A model generated the notes under the pieces. It made no database searches. It was not told where the DNA came from and worked only from the letters and a program-made list of their open reading frames with translations. Shown one piece after another: positions 1-10,800 of a stretch of 64,000 nt of DNA (positions within the stretch are counted from its first letter, which is position 1; each line of letters starts with the position of its first letter). The stretch spans positions 17,459,501-17,523,500 of the forward strand of contig JABWDB010000002.1 in the NCBI GenBank assembly GCA_019614645.1. The letters are read 5' to 3'. The DNA comes from Stratiolaelaps scimitus. Lineage: Eukaryota; Arthropoda; Arachnida; Mesostigmata; Laelapidae. The position numbers and the translations under genes were made by a program.

Positions 1-481
1 GACAAGGTTTACATAGAATATTGGTGATGACGATTGAAACCTCTGAAGAAAGCTCCTGATACTTGGACGATCAATTAAGTTCCGATGGCAGCTTAGCTTA
101 GTCGAGTTTCAAGTTTGTTCGATCTAGGCCCGCATTCGGAACGCCCAGTAAAATTTAAGTCAACAAAAAACTCGCTAATACCGCTCAGATTTTAATACAT
201 TGCCAAACGTCTAACTAAAATAGGCATGTCGCCTATATGCTTGTAATGAATTCGACAACCCCGTAACAAATAGGCTAAATTCCGACCTATTGTAACGTTT
301 AATATACTATTAAATAAATAGAAGAATAGGCTAAATGGTTTCAGAGCTGCATTTACTATTATATCGTATTTTGAAATTTAAACAGTCAAGTGCAAGGTGC
401 ACATCAATGTCGGCTTTCACAGCGCGAAGATATCAGTATAATTATATGTGTTCTATATATAGAAACATGGGCAAGTGGCGT

Positions 482-512
<31 letters not shown>

Positions 513-2046
513 CTCCAATAAGACTGGGCTTTAAAGGGCTGGCCAATTTGAGTCTTTCGTCGACAGAGCTGGTTTCGTTCTAGCAGCAGGTATCACTGTG
601 TGAAGGAGTCTTTCAGCCGACTCCAATTACGAAGTGGGCGTGATTGCATGAGAAGAGCTAGCCAGTTACATACCCTGCTATCCTCTTTATCTACGATATA
701 ACGAACGTATTTGCTGAGCAGTATTACTCAATAATGTTCGGACACTATGTCGTTGATCCGATGATATTGAGTGATCTTAGAAGGTTAGCAGTGATAGAGA
801 GCTTTCGTTCGACGGAACTTTCGGATCGGACAGCTAACTTGAGTTTGAAGCGGCACTAAACGGACGGTGGTCAACCACAAATTCGGTTATGTTATTTGTT
901 TAAAGTTTACTTGTGAAATTCATAGACAAACTTAGCTAATTATAGATTCTGTAAAGGAGGTTTCAACGTAGTAAAGATGCCGACGTTTATTTGTCAGTTT
1001 AAGCGCAGCTTCTTATAGTATGTCTCGACGTTAGAAGCATGGCAAGGCCACGAGAATATAAAAAAAGAGAAGATACTGTAATATCTAATCACTGATGACG
1101 AGTCGAAAAAAAACGCGGCGCTAGTTGTTGACAGCTGCCGCGGCTGGGGAAAACCTATATGGTAGAATCAAGCCTGTGATTCACATCGAGTGGCGCGGCA
1201 TGATGAGATTGCGTAGATCTCAGGTCAACCGAAAAGGAGACGTTTCAATACACACATGGGTGACGCGGCTCTAGGCTAGTCCCAATGGTCGACTCCCGCT
1301 ATCAGAGACAGAACATCGTGACATGAGACACTGCTGAGTAGGCAACCGGACTGGGACGTTTCGTGTGAAACGAGATGAACAAAATGATCAATTTTAACAC
1401 ATGTTCCGTTCAAGTAACCGGGTTGAATGTAAATAATAGAAATATGACTGTAAATATAATACATGGCCGAAATGCATGCCAATGTATATATAGCAACCGA
1501 ATTTAGCATTGTACGTACATGTTCAGAATTGCATTGATTACTGTAAAAAAATAAAAATTCAACCAAAATAACGGTCATTTATACCGGCTCGATACGAACA
1601 CTAAGTGCACTGCCTTCTTCTGCGTGTGGCAAATTCTATTTCAATATTACATGGAGCGCTATGTCGTTCACTAATACACTCACGTGTGGTACAGCTCGGA
1701 AAGCACAGGTGTCCGGGTGGCCCGAGCTTGCGTACATGTAGATTGAGAAAATACAGGGAAACTGAAATAGATTTATTTATACCTACATGTATTTTATAAA
1801 TGCATAAAGTATAAATAGAAAATGGAGAGGATTAATTATGATAATGGATGACGATCTCCCTGTTCGATTGGTTTGTTCTGTAATAACACTGTAATAACTG
1901 TTCGCTGCACCGTTGTTCTCTCATGAATATAGGTGACTCACGTGCTCCACAAACAGTGAATACCCATTTCGTCCAGCGGTTACACCTATGTTCGACTATG
2001 CAATCCGTGAGTCAGGCTAGTATTTTACCACATTAGCGGGAAAGGG
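1..2046. other. Gene-free AT-rich region
   Basis: I see no supportable gene here. The stretch is AT-rich, with a (TA)n microsatellite at about 481-507 and only short unrelated open frames. The sequence TTTATT at 1772-1777 would read AATAAA on the minus strand and could serve a minus-strand gene ending near 2052, but I could not confirm such a gene. Confidence 0.5.
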
Positions 2047-2433
2047 ATGTTCTATATGTCGTTAACTGCAGCCGAGTCACCCATGGACAGCATATTGTTG
2101 AGGGCAGATACATTCGACGTGACACCCCGGTACGTCTCGATATCGTTCGCGATAACCGTTCGCTTCTCGAATCCGCACGAATCAGGCTGGAGCCAGCAGG
2201 AGTTGATGGTCGACAGGCTGGGGCTCGTTGTTGATTGTAACGCGGGCTGGGAAGCCACGAAGATGGAATTCGCATGCGGGCACCGCAGGAACACGCGGGG
2301 CTGCTTGAGTCGAGCTAGACTGGAAAGTCCAGCTTTGGCTGAGTGGGTTGAGTGTGGGGTTGATTGTGAACGACGCCACTCAGCACTGGCAGCACGTGAC
2401 TCTATCGGCTATATACAGTACTACAACTACTGA
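2047..2433. other. CpG-rich segment open in several frames
   Basis: This segment is open on both strands: 128 codons on the plus strand (2047-2433) and about 120 codons on the minus strand from about 2410 to a stop at 2052, with further overlapping frames. The minus reading is the more protein-like. It ends in NNMLSMGDSAAVNDI and is followed about 275 bases later by a minus-strand AATAAA. No domain is recognisable and no splice partner was found. It may be a terminal exon of a minus-strand gene, or simply a stop-poor GC-rich promoter-proximal region of the PGRP gene that follows. Confidence 0.25.
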
Positions 2434-2451
2434 GACGGGCGTGCCAATTTG

Positions 2452-2457
2452 CTTATA
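2452..2457 (+). promoter_or_regulatory. TATA-like box of PGRP gene 1
   Basis: TATAAG lies about 65 bases before the ATG at 2522. A second TATATA is at about 2410-2416. No other ATG lies between the expected transcription start (about 2480-2490) and 2522. Inferred from position only. Confidence 0.4.
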
Positions 2458-2521
2458 AGCAGTGCCCTCCTCTGCCTGTGAAGGAAAGAAGTGCTATTCA
2501 TAGGTGATCGACGTTTTGACA

Positions 2522-4608
2522 ATGAAGGCTGTGTTACTGACCGGTGCCATTTTGGCGACCCTTTATGGAGATGTTGGTATGTTTTGAATGCAATATTGCG
2601 AGTATAAAAAGAGAAAATACAATTGACATTGAGAGAATTAAAAAAAAGAACATAATTTGGAAATGTTGTGCTCTTCCTTGGTGCCAATCCTGGCTTACAG
2701 ATAGTTGACACTTGGGCAATTTTTTACTTGATATACCTGTTTATTTAGTTGTTCATTCAGCCAATTAGTGTTCGCACTTGGTTTTACCAGTCGCTATATT
2801 ATAATATGTACTACTGACTCTGTTGGTCCATTAATTATACAAGTATGTTAGCCAATCCCTTTTTTAAGTAAGCTCAAATAAGATATAGTAATAGCTTTGT
2901 TTTTCTGTTGTTGTAGTTGCCAATTTGCATTTATATCTATAATAATTTTTATCGGTTAATATAAATTGAATCTTCTTTCTACAGCAAGCCAATGTCCGAA
3001 AATCTACACGCGATCTGATTGGGGAGTAGGACCCAGTTCTGCCAGAGATATCGGTCCTGTCAAATATATGTTCATACATCACACAGATACACCGACCTGT
3101 GCCACGTTCGCTGACTGCAAGCGGCGAGTTAAGAGCATCTACGATCATCATCGAAATACAAAGAAATGGGCCGATATCGGGTGAGTTACATGAATAATAT
3201 CTTCGATGAATAGATAAGACGCCCTGGTAGATTTGCCTAGCAAGACGTTCATTTGCCAGACGTCAAAGGGTTAACGGAATACGATCGAGATGGGAAACCG
3301 GAAGCAGAAGACAAAATCGAACGGGTCTAGAATGTGCGCCGTTCCAAGATAGTGTTCCATTTTTCAACATTCATCCATATTATAATAAGAACGGCAATCA
3401 TAATCGTAGTAATAGCAATAATGGCAACGATAACGTCTGTATATTCGATTGGTCTCACGTAGGATGTCTGAAGAGTAATGTTACTTTGGTAGGCCGCGGT
3501 TTCGTTAATCTGCCTAAAAGTTTATATATCCTTCGACTTTTTAGAATCCCGACACAATGTATAGCTACCACTCGGTGGCACAGTGCCTACAAATGCATGT
3601 GCTCTTAATTTGAAACGTCAAGTTTACATCCGGATGAAAACCCTTCGAATCATTTCACCATATCCTCTAGCATTGTCAACCCATCAAACATCACTAGCAC
3701 GTGTGTTTTGATTAATGCTATTAGACGACATGTTAGTTGATTGCGTCCTGCTGTTGTTATGGTGTATCGGAAGACGTCTCAACTCGAAAAGGAGATTTTA
3801 GTTGACTGTATTAAGCTTTATGTATTTATTGTAGTAGCGTTTTTGTCAAGCCCTCTATCTTGATTGTAGCCTTCGAGAAATTTGTCTTGATTGTGTAACA
3901 TGCTATTCTTATAAGCAGCGAATTAACAGCATGTCGGGATGCAGGTACAATTTCCTCGTTGATGGAGATGGATCCATCTTTGAAGGCCGTGGCTGGAGAA
4001 AGGAAGGCGCTCACACTCGTGGCTACAACTCGGTCGGCCACGCGATTTCCTTTATTGGCGACTTCACTTCGGTTGCCCCGTCAGCCGAGGCCCTTTCTGC
4101 AGCACAGTCGTTGATTGCGTGTGGACTTCAACTCGTACGTATACGTATCTGTTTAAATCTATTTAGAGGAATGGTCCACGCGTATGTGCATATGGTGTTC
4201 GTGATGCTGTAACATGTATGCGGTTTTAGAACTCATCCTCCCTGACAGACGAGTATAGATTCGGCTATAATGAGCGACATGTACCGATCGTCTCATAGTG
4301 AGCGTATACGACAGGGAGAAAATATGTGTTGCATCTGCTTGTGACAGATTCACTTTAGGACCTCAATGCTCACACGTTGGAGTAGGATATTCATCTGTAT
4401 ATACAACACTATATGTGTAGGCCTAGAAAACTCTGAGAGCTTGCTGAGTGCTTCCACCGTCAACCAGTTCTCATTTCACCTTTCACAGGGCAAGATTCAG
4501 TCGTCGTATAAATTGATGGGCCATCGGGACGTTGGACAGACATCCTGTCCAGGGAACAGTCTCTACGCACTCATCAAGACCTGGCCCAACTACTCGAGCA
4601 AGCCATAG
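2522..4608 (+). CDS. PGRP: Secreted peptidoglycan recognition protein, amidase type (PGRP 1)
   Basis: Four exons: 2522-2576, 2985-3180, 3945-4134 and 4489-4608, encoding 186 residues. Phases match at every junction (1, 2, 0) with GT-AG introns. Residues 1-19 form a signal peptide (MKAVLLTGAILATLYGDVA), so the mature protein starts near SQCPKIY and is expected outside the cell. The PGRP/type-2 amidase fold fills the rest. The zinc ligands known from T7 lysozyme and amidase PGRPs all appear present: His50 (in FIHHT), Tyr85 (in DIGYNFL), His159 (in GHRD) and Cys167 (in SCPG). It should therefore cleave the lactoyl-amide bond of bacterial peptidoglycan as well as bind it. Cys57 and Cys63 match the conserved PGRP disulfide. 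The length is typical of short secreted PGRPs (SC/SB/PGRP1-like). The next gene is a paralogue in the same orientation with two shared intron positions. Preference for DAP- or Lys-type peptidoglycan cannot be read safely here. Confidence 0.95.
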
Positions 4609-4875
4609 AAGTTCTTGACAAAGGCAGCCACATTTAGAAGTAATTCAATTATAATTTTATTATAATAGAATATACGTGCTATACCTTTTGCGAGGCGTCT
4701 TGTTTTCTGTCCGTGAATCGATACAATACAATACACGCAATTGACACAACAAATAATAGTAGTAAAGCAAGCTTGTAGTAAATAGATACCTGCGCCACGA
4801 AAGGGCGTTAGCAAAGAAGCAAATAAGTTGGAAGGACACTATTTATAGCATATTTAAAGACGCACAATCATGCTC

Positions 4876-4881
4876 AATAAA
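4876..4881 (+). terminator. Poly(A) signal, PGRP gene 1
   Basis: AATAAA about 270 bases after the stop codon at 4608; the first canonical hexamer downstream of the gene. Confidence 0.45.
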
Positions 4882-6206
4882 TTCCTTAAATTAGTCGGAA
4901 AGATGGTTGTGAATAACTCGGGAGACGCGAAGGAACCCATCTGGAAGATTAACCAAATGTCTCATAATTGATCAGTAATAGCGTCCTGTTTGGAATTTAT
5001 CGAATGGGTTATTGGTATATTTGGAAGTGAAATTCAGAGAAGGATACACAACGAAAGATAGCTTAGAAAACGCCGCCCCTGCGATGGAATCCTTAGAAAG
5101 TTCATATCTAGTGTTTGAGCCGTTTCGCAACGGCTATATTTGCTCGCTTAAAAGTTAGAGAATGACTAATGAGCACTAACGGGCTCGTCTACATTGCGGT
5201 GTCTCGATGTGCGTATCTAGAGAAGTTATGGTATATTTCGACCTGGGTGCATACATCTGTTCAGTGGACGAGATGCTTGTATCGCCATAAGCGAGTAGGC
5301 TCTCGGCCAGGTGCTCTCATAAATTCGCAAGCTAGATCCTCGAAAAATACCAAGACATATACAAGGCGCGGGGTGTACCATCGGTATCGCTTAGCGCGTT
5401 TCTTCAGTTAGGGCGGTGAGATGTAGACAAGCCCAGCCACGGGCACCACACTAAGCAGACTCGAGATGCAGATACACAAAGAGTTGGTATACCCAAGGGT
5501 TAGCATTGTCTTAGCTGTCCATCTATGGTAACATTATCTATTCCTGAGGTGGACGAGTTGGTTCCCTATTGCTAGTGGTTGGAGACGTGGTCTGTATTCA
5601 AACATGTTGCCAAGAAGCAGCCAGGAAAGGGTGGCACCCAAAAGGATGCGCGTACAATCAACTAAAGCCAGCCGTCACTCAGCTGCCTGGTCGTTATTAC
5701 CTATACGAACCGAAAGGCATCTCTATTAAGCTATCGTTATAATGTCCACTATTTTATACATTCGCCTCGCACGCTAATCCTGTAGAGAGGACGGTACGGG
5801 CTCCCTCTGGGGGTTCGAATAAAAGTAACATCACATCTGGCATTCAATTTGGAAGTTATCGGTGGTTCATTCAATTCATATTTTTCCAGTTCATGCAACT
5901 TTCAACTTTAGACAATTTCATTCCAGAGGAATTGGTATTAAATTCAGCAAGCGTAACAGCGTTGACTATTTGACGTATAATAGATAATACCGCGAAACAG
6001 ACATGTCGCAAACAATGCCGCATTAGTCGTCAATTTAACAATAGCTAGACAATACGGTCAGTGGCTCTTACCGTATAGCTTGAAATATGAGGCTTAGTTA
6101 GACGGGTTGGCAGCTGATTCGGAATTCCCACAAAACAAAGATCACAACCTAAGCGGCTAATGATAAACCAGTGTGCTAACTGATGATTAAATCGCTTCAT
6201 ACAGAC
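4882..6206. other. Intergenic spacer between the PGRP genes
   Basis: No coding exon was found. I looked here for an upstream signal-peptide exon for PGRP 2 and saw none: no ATG is followed by a hydrophobic run and a usable phase-1 donor. Confidence 0.4.
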
Positions 6207-6217
6207 TTATATATAAG
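6207..6217 (+). promoter_or_regulatory. TATA box of PGRP gene 2
   Basis: TTATATATAAG is a strong TATA element. A start about 30 bases downstream (near 6240) makes 6306 the first ATG of the transcript, which supports the short first coding exon proposed for PGRP 2. Confidence 0.45.
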
Positions 6218-6305
6218 TGTCTGAGCAAGAGGAACCAAAGCGACTCGTTCGCATAACACTCACCGAGCGCAACGGATTACAACAAGTTGGTGCCGGTCAT
6301 CGTCT

Positions 6306-6970
6306 ATGAGCACATTCAACAGCGATATGGGTGAGCCTATTGTTTTTGTTCTTGCTGATTTTAACTAGTGGGAAAACGTATTTGGAGCGAGAAAAACGTG
6401 GCTGAGATGATCGAATCTTGTGACAACTAAGTGTCCTCATATGGGTGCTTCTACGGTGGTAACAATTCGCGTAATAAATATTCACGCCTCTGCCTGACAC
6501 CCTGTGCCCAATTCTTGTACATTTTCGTTTTGTTCAACTAATTAATAAACCATCCCTTTTTCTCTAGATAGAGAAACAAAAATACTCATAATAACAATGG
6601 ACCTTCATTCTTTTTGGTCAGCACCTCGGATTCATAGTAGACGAGAGTGGGGCGTCGGAGCCACTCCGGCCCGCTCGATCGGTTGTGTTAAGTACGTAAT
6701 CATTCACCACACGGCGACACCGGCCACTCGAGACATCGGATCTAGCCTAGATAGAATCAAAGGCATCTACGAGCATCATACGAGAGAGAACGGTTGGGCC
6801 GACATTGGGTGAGTCAACCTATAATAAATCATGTGGATAATAGCCTATGGAGAGTCTGAAGTGGATGCTGTGTCGGCAAACATGTGAAGGTTAGATGCAC
6901 ATTATTATGGAAGCATGAGCGGGTATTCCCAACCTTCGGTTTAGAGTATTGTATTAATACTAGTACATTG

Positions 6971-7009
<39 letters not shown>

Positions 7010-7641
7010 CTCTTGACTTAGGTATTCGTTCCTCATCGACGAATGCGGCGAAATTTATGAAGGTCGAGGCTGGAAACGGCAAGGAGCGCACACGAAAGGC
7101 TACAATTCCATAGGCTACGGGATCTCATTCATTGGAGACTTCAGCAAACCGGGTTCGGTCCCTTCGACACAGGCGCTCAATTCGACGAAAAGGCTTATTC
7201 AGTTCGGAGTTGATATCGTAAGTATTTATATAAACTGATAAATGTCCTATACATGTAAAAGTGTATCTATTAGTGCTCACCAGAAGACTGTCCTTTCTAA
7301 TTGTGCGTGAATTATGTCCTGATTATTTAAGAACATTTATGTTTGCCCCATTATATAATTGACACAAAAAAGGACTGCGACTGGTGTAACTGAATCATAA
7401 TTCTTCCATTACCCTGAGCTTAAGAACCTAGTTGCCTCTAAATCTTATTTCATTGCGATAATAATTTCGTTATATTCATTATGGTTTGTTTGTTGGCATG
7501 CTTTTGTTGATATTTTCTTAGGGTGAGATTGATGCTGATTTCAAAGTGTTTGGCCACCGTGACGTCTGGCAAACGCAGTGCCCTGGGGCAAGCCTTTATC
7601 GGGAGATTCAGACCTGGGCCAACTATTGGCGTACATGCTGA
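6306..7641 (+). CDS. PGRP: Peptidoglycan recognition protein without signal peptide, amidase type (PGRP 2)
   Basis: The certain exons are (6597)-6808, 7022-7217 and 7522-7641, with introns at the same positions and phases (2 and 0) as PGRP 1. Starting at ATG 6597 gives 175 residues. I favour an extra exon 6306-6330 (first ATG after the TATA box, donor GTGAGC) spliced to 6568 (acceptor tctctag); the frame is open and in phase and the protein becomes 193 residues. Neither start yields a convincing signal peptide. Zinc ligands are intact (numbering from 6597): His37 in IIHHT, Tyr72 in DIGYSFL, His148 in GHRD, Cys156 in QCPG. An active peptidoglycan amidase is therefore expected. The cysteine pair that is Cys57/Cys63 in PGRP 1 is replaced (TATPATRDIGSSLDR), which fits a cytosolic protein. 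A long (TA)n run sits in intron 6809-7021 just before the acceptor. An intracellular PGRP role, as for Drosophila PGRP-LE, is only an inference. Confidence 0.92.
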
Positions 7642-7821
7642 ACTAGCTTAGCATTTCGTTACCCTTACCAAACGGCGTTCGCTCTGTGGATATATATATA
7701 TATATATTGACTCAAGGACATACATCTGACAAATTCACTTTGCTACCGCCATGTTTACCACATATTGACAATTGATTACATACATATCATTGTTATCAAC
7801 CCCTGAATTAAAAGAAACGAA

Positions 7822-7839
7822 AATAAATTAGCATAATAA
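7822..7839 (+). terminator. Poly(A) signals, PGRP gene 2
   Basis: Two overlapping-region AATAAA hexamers (7822-7827 and 7834-7839) about 180 bases after the stop codon. Confidence 0.5.
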
Positions 7840-10800
7840 ACGAGACCCCTTAGTATAACAAAGGCCAGACATATTGCCACACGTGGCCGATGGGTTATAT
7901 TAGCTATTTTATTTCTCTATTTCTCGATCGCTAAAAAAACATTGGCGAATTAAAATGCAAGCAGTGGACTGTACTTGATTTTGTCAGGGAAACTATGAAC
8001 GTCTGTGAACAGCTCATCTAAAGTATGGCCCTCGAACGGTAATAAACATAATGTTAACAGCCAACACATAGCAGTTATATCCTCGCTGTCCGCAGAATCT
8101 TCATAGACAATATGTAATAATTTGGTACAACACAGGTATTTATTTGTTTATTTGTTTGCTCAAGCTAAATATTTGGCTTCTCACTAAAATACGACGTGTT
8201 CATGGCGGCTGGCAGAACGTTACTAAAACTAAGGTGAAAGGGTATGGATTCTTGATATCTATTCACCACGTGTCAAACATAAGCCGACGGACATCAGCGC
8301 CGAGCGCAGACATCAAGTATACTACCTCGATGACTGAATTGATGTTGTCAGGCCCCGAAGCTGGCATGACTAATGAGATTGGTCATTGGAGATGGCTCAC
8401 ACGATGACTTTCGTGTTATCCGATTCCAATCGTATCGTCTGTCCTCATGGGAACTCGTCGTGAACGGAGCGCTAGATGCTGTTTGAAATGCAACGATGTA
8501 ACCGGACGCTGAGTTGTAAACTCAGAAGCGGACTAATTACGTAGCAACCGCGTATGTATGGTAAATTGGCCTTTATTCATATTGTACCTACATGTCGAAG
8601 CAATAAGGGTTATTGGTAATCGATGAAGTCTATATTTCTATTTATCGCTAGTTAACACTGAGAAGTTCGCTTCGTTGTACCTTTGAATTTTAGCCCGCAT
8701 ACTCCCAACGTAACTCGTGAATCTGGAGAGTGCTCTATCGCAATGCTCATAGTTATTTCTATCATTTGCCTATGGTTCCTATGGTCCCTATATTTTCTAC
8801 GATATACCTTTGTCACATAGTTTAGTTTTTTCGATCTTCTCAGGGCCCTCGGCCTGGCCAAAGAAGCTACTATTCGTGAAAAATAAAAAAAAGCGAATGT
8901 TAGGAAATAAAAAAAAACGCAAACGAACACGTAGCAGAGACACAAACTTGGGAGGCTCGAGACAGCGCGACCTTACTTTGCCCAGTGTTTCGTCGACGGA
9001 TGGCACTAAACGATGCTGGTCTCGGAGGACAACGTTTAGACCGTAGAAGACACCACCGAGTGTGACCCGTTGATACGACGATCCGAAAAGGCGACCTTGG
9101 ACGACAAAAAGGCCACAGCGTGCTCGAGTGGTGCGAGACGGTGCTGCAATCCCACGGGAACGACATGAGAAAGGAAAGCCAGCGCGGAGCAGTGTCGAGG
9201 TTTAAATTTGATGCGACTGATGCGCGATCTGTGAACCATCTGTCGTCAGCAAGCGGCGGAATGATCGGCCGGACACTCGTAATTTGGATGATACGGCGGG
9301 GCCCTTTGCATCAACAGTCGCTTGGCCTGTTACGCTGCGCACGGTAGAGAATAAGGTCTTCTTCGACCCGATACATTTATTTCAAGTGGAGAGAGTCAGC
9401 TTCCTATGAAAGTCGGCCAAAATTGGCTCCTCTTGATCCGACCGAACATAAGGGGGCTTCGTTGGAATACACTGTTTCTCCGTTCCGTCGCCGTCTAGCC
9501 CACAAATGCGCTGCAACCTTTACGATGCAGATCATCCATGCAGAGGACGGAGATGGTGTGCGCTCCATACCCTGTCTAAGAGGCGACTCGCGTGTCTCAC
9601 AGCCATCCCCCACCAACAGTGACCGCAGCGGGCTGGTCGAAGCAACGACTCGACCGGCACTTGTTTAGATGGAGGGCCAAGCTTCAGCGTGGCGTCCTGT
9701 GCTCGCGTTGGCAGCACCAGCACGCAGAGAGATCACTTTGTATCTCGTATTTTTTTAGGCAAAACGAGTGACTCGCACAATACGTAACAGCTGTTACTGC
9801 TCTTGTGGTGCCATTTCGCTGATATCTTGCCGCTTTCCGACCCGAGGTCGCTGTCTCGGTGCGTCCCCTCCCAATTTACCACAGTACCCCCCATGTGCAG
9901 TGCGTACGTCACTGAAAATTTCGAGCGCACTTATTCACCTATTCGCAAAGAAAACTCGACGATTTGGTCGCTGTTTCTGCTGTGCGGGCTTTGCCGGGTG
10001 CGCTTTTCTAAAATGCTTACAGCTTGCATATGAACGGTAAATGTTGTCTTTCCCCCAAGTGTCATCATAGCCGTATGCCTTAGTCATGAACATAAAATCA
10101 GATATGGTAAATAGCACATGACTTCAAGCGAGCGACTGCTTATGTTATATAATATATTTGAGAATATTGAATAGAAGTCTATCCTTAGGCTGCTCAACGT
10201 TGTCTGTGTGTTTGTGTCTACCATGCCGATTTCGATTAACTGTCTTTTTATATTCCACCGCCTGTTCCAACAATTAGGATATACACGAATAGTGACCCCC
10301 TGCCAGCGTATAGTTGCGGATATCGTTGAGACTATTTCGGAGGATGAAGATGGAGACAACAATGCTTGTTTTTTTTTCTTTTTAACCTAATTAATTTAAC
10401 CGAATCTATTAAATTTTCCGGGCAGACTCTCAGCCGGGGTCCTGTTTTCAGAATTACTTCATTTACATTATTTAACATAACCTAGCCAACATGGTCGATC
10501 CAACATTGGTGGCCGTGAATTCAACGTTGGCAACTGCCCTTAATGGTCTACTGTTTTGCAAGGGACAGCTTCTGGCTTCGTGTCCGCTACTCATCTTCTA
10601 TTATCTTAGCCCATACATGCAATACTGTTTGAAAAATGTTTCCGTAAAAATCGGTCACAGTACTGCCTGTTCACACAGGCAGTCTCATATAGCCTGGGAG
10701 CTGCAGCGGCCGCGGTTCGAGAGCGAAATAATCAAATCACCACAACAGGCGACCACACACGAATCGGTCGGACAACGAGGATAATATTTACCCCGAGACG

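Noticed and set aside
9404..9668. GC-rich open frames near 9.0-9.7 kb
   Set aside because: Both strands open, no start context, no domain, no splice partners.
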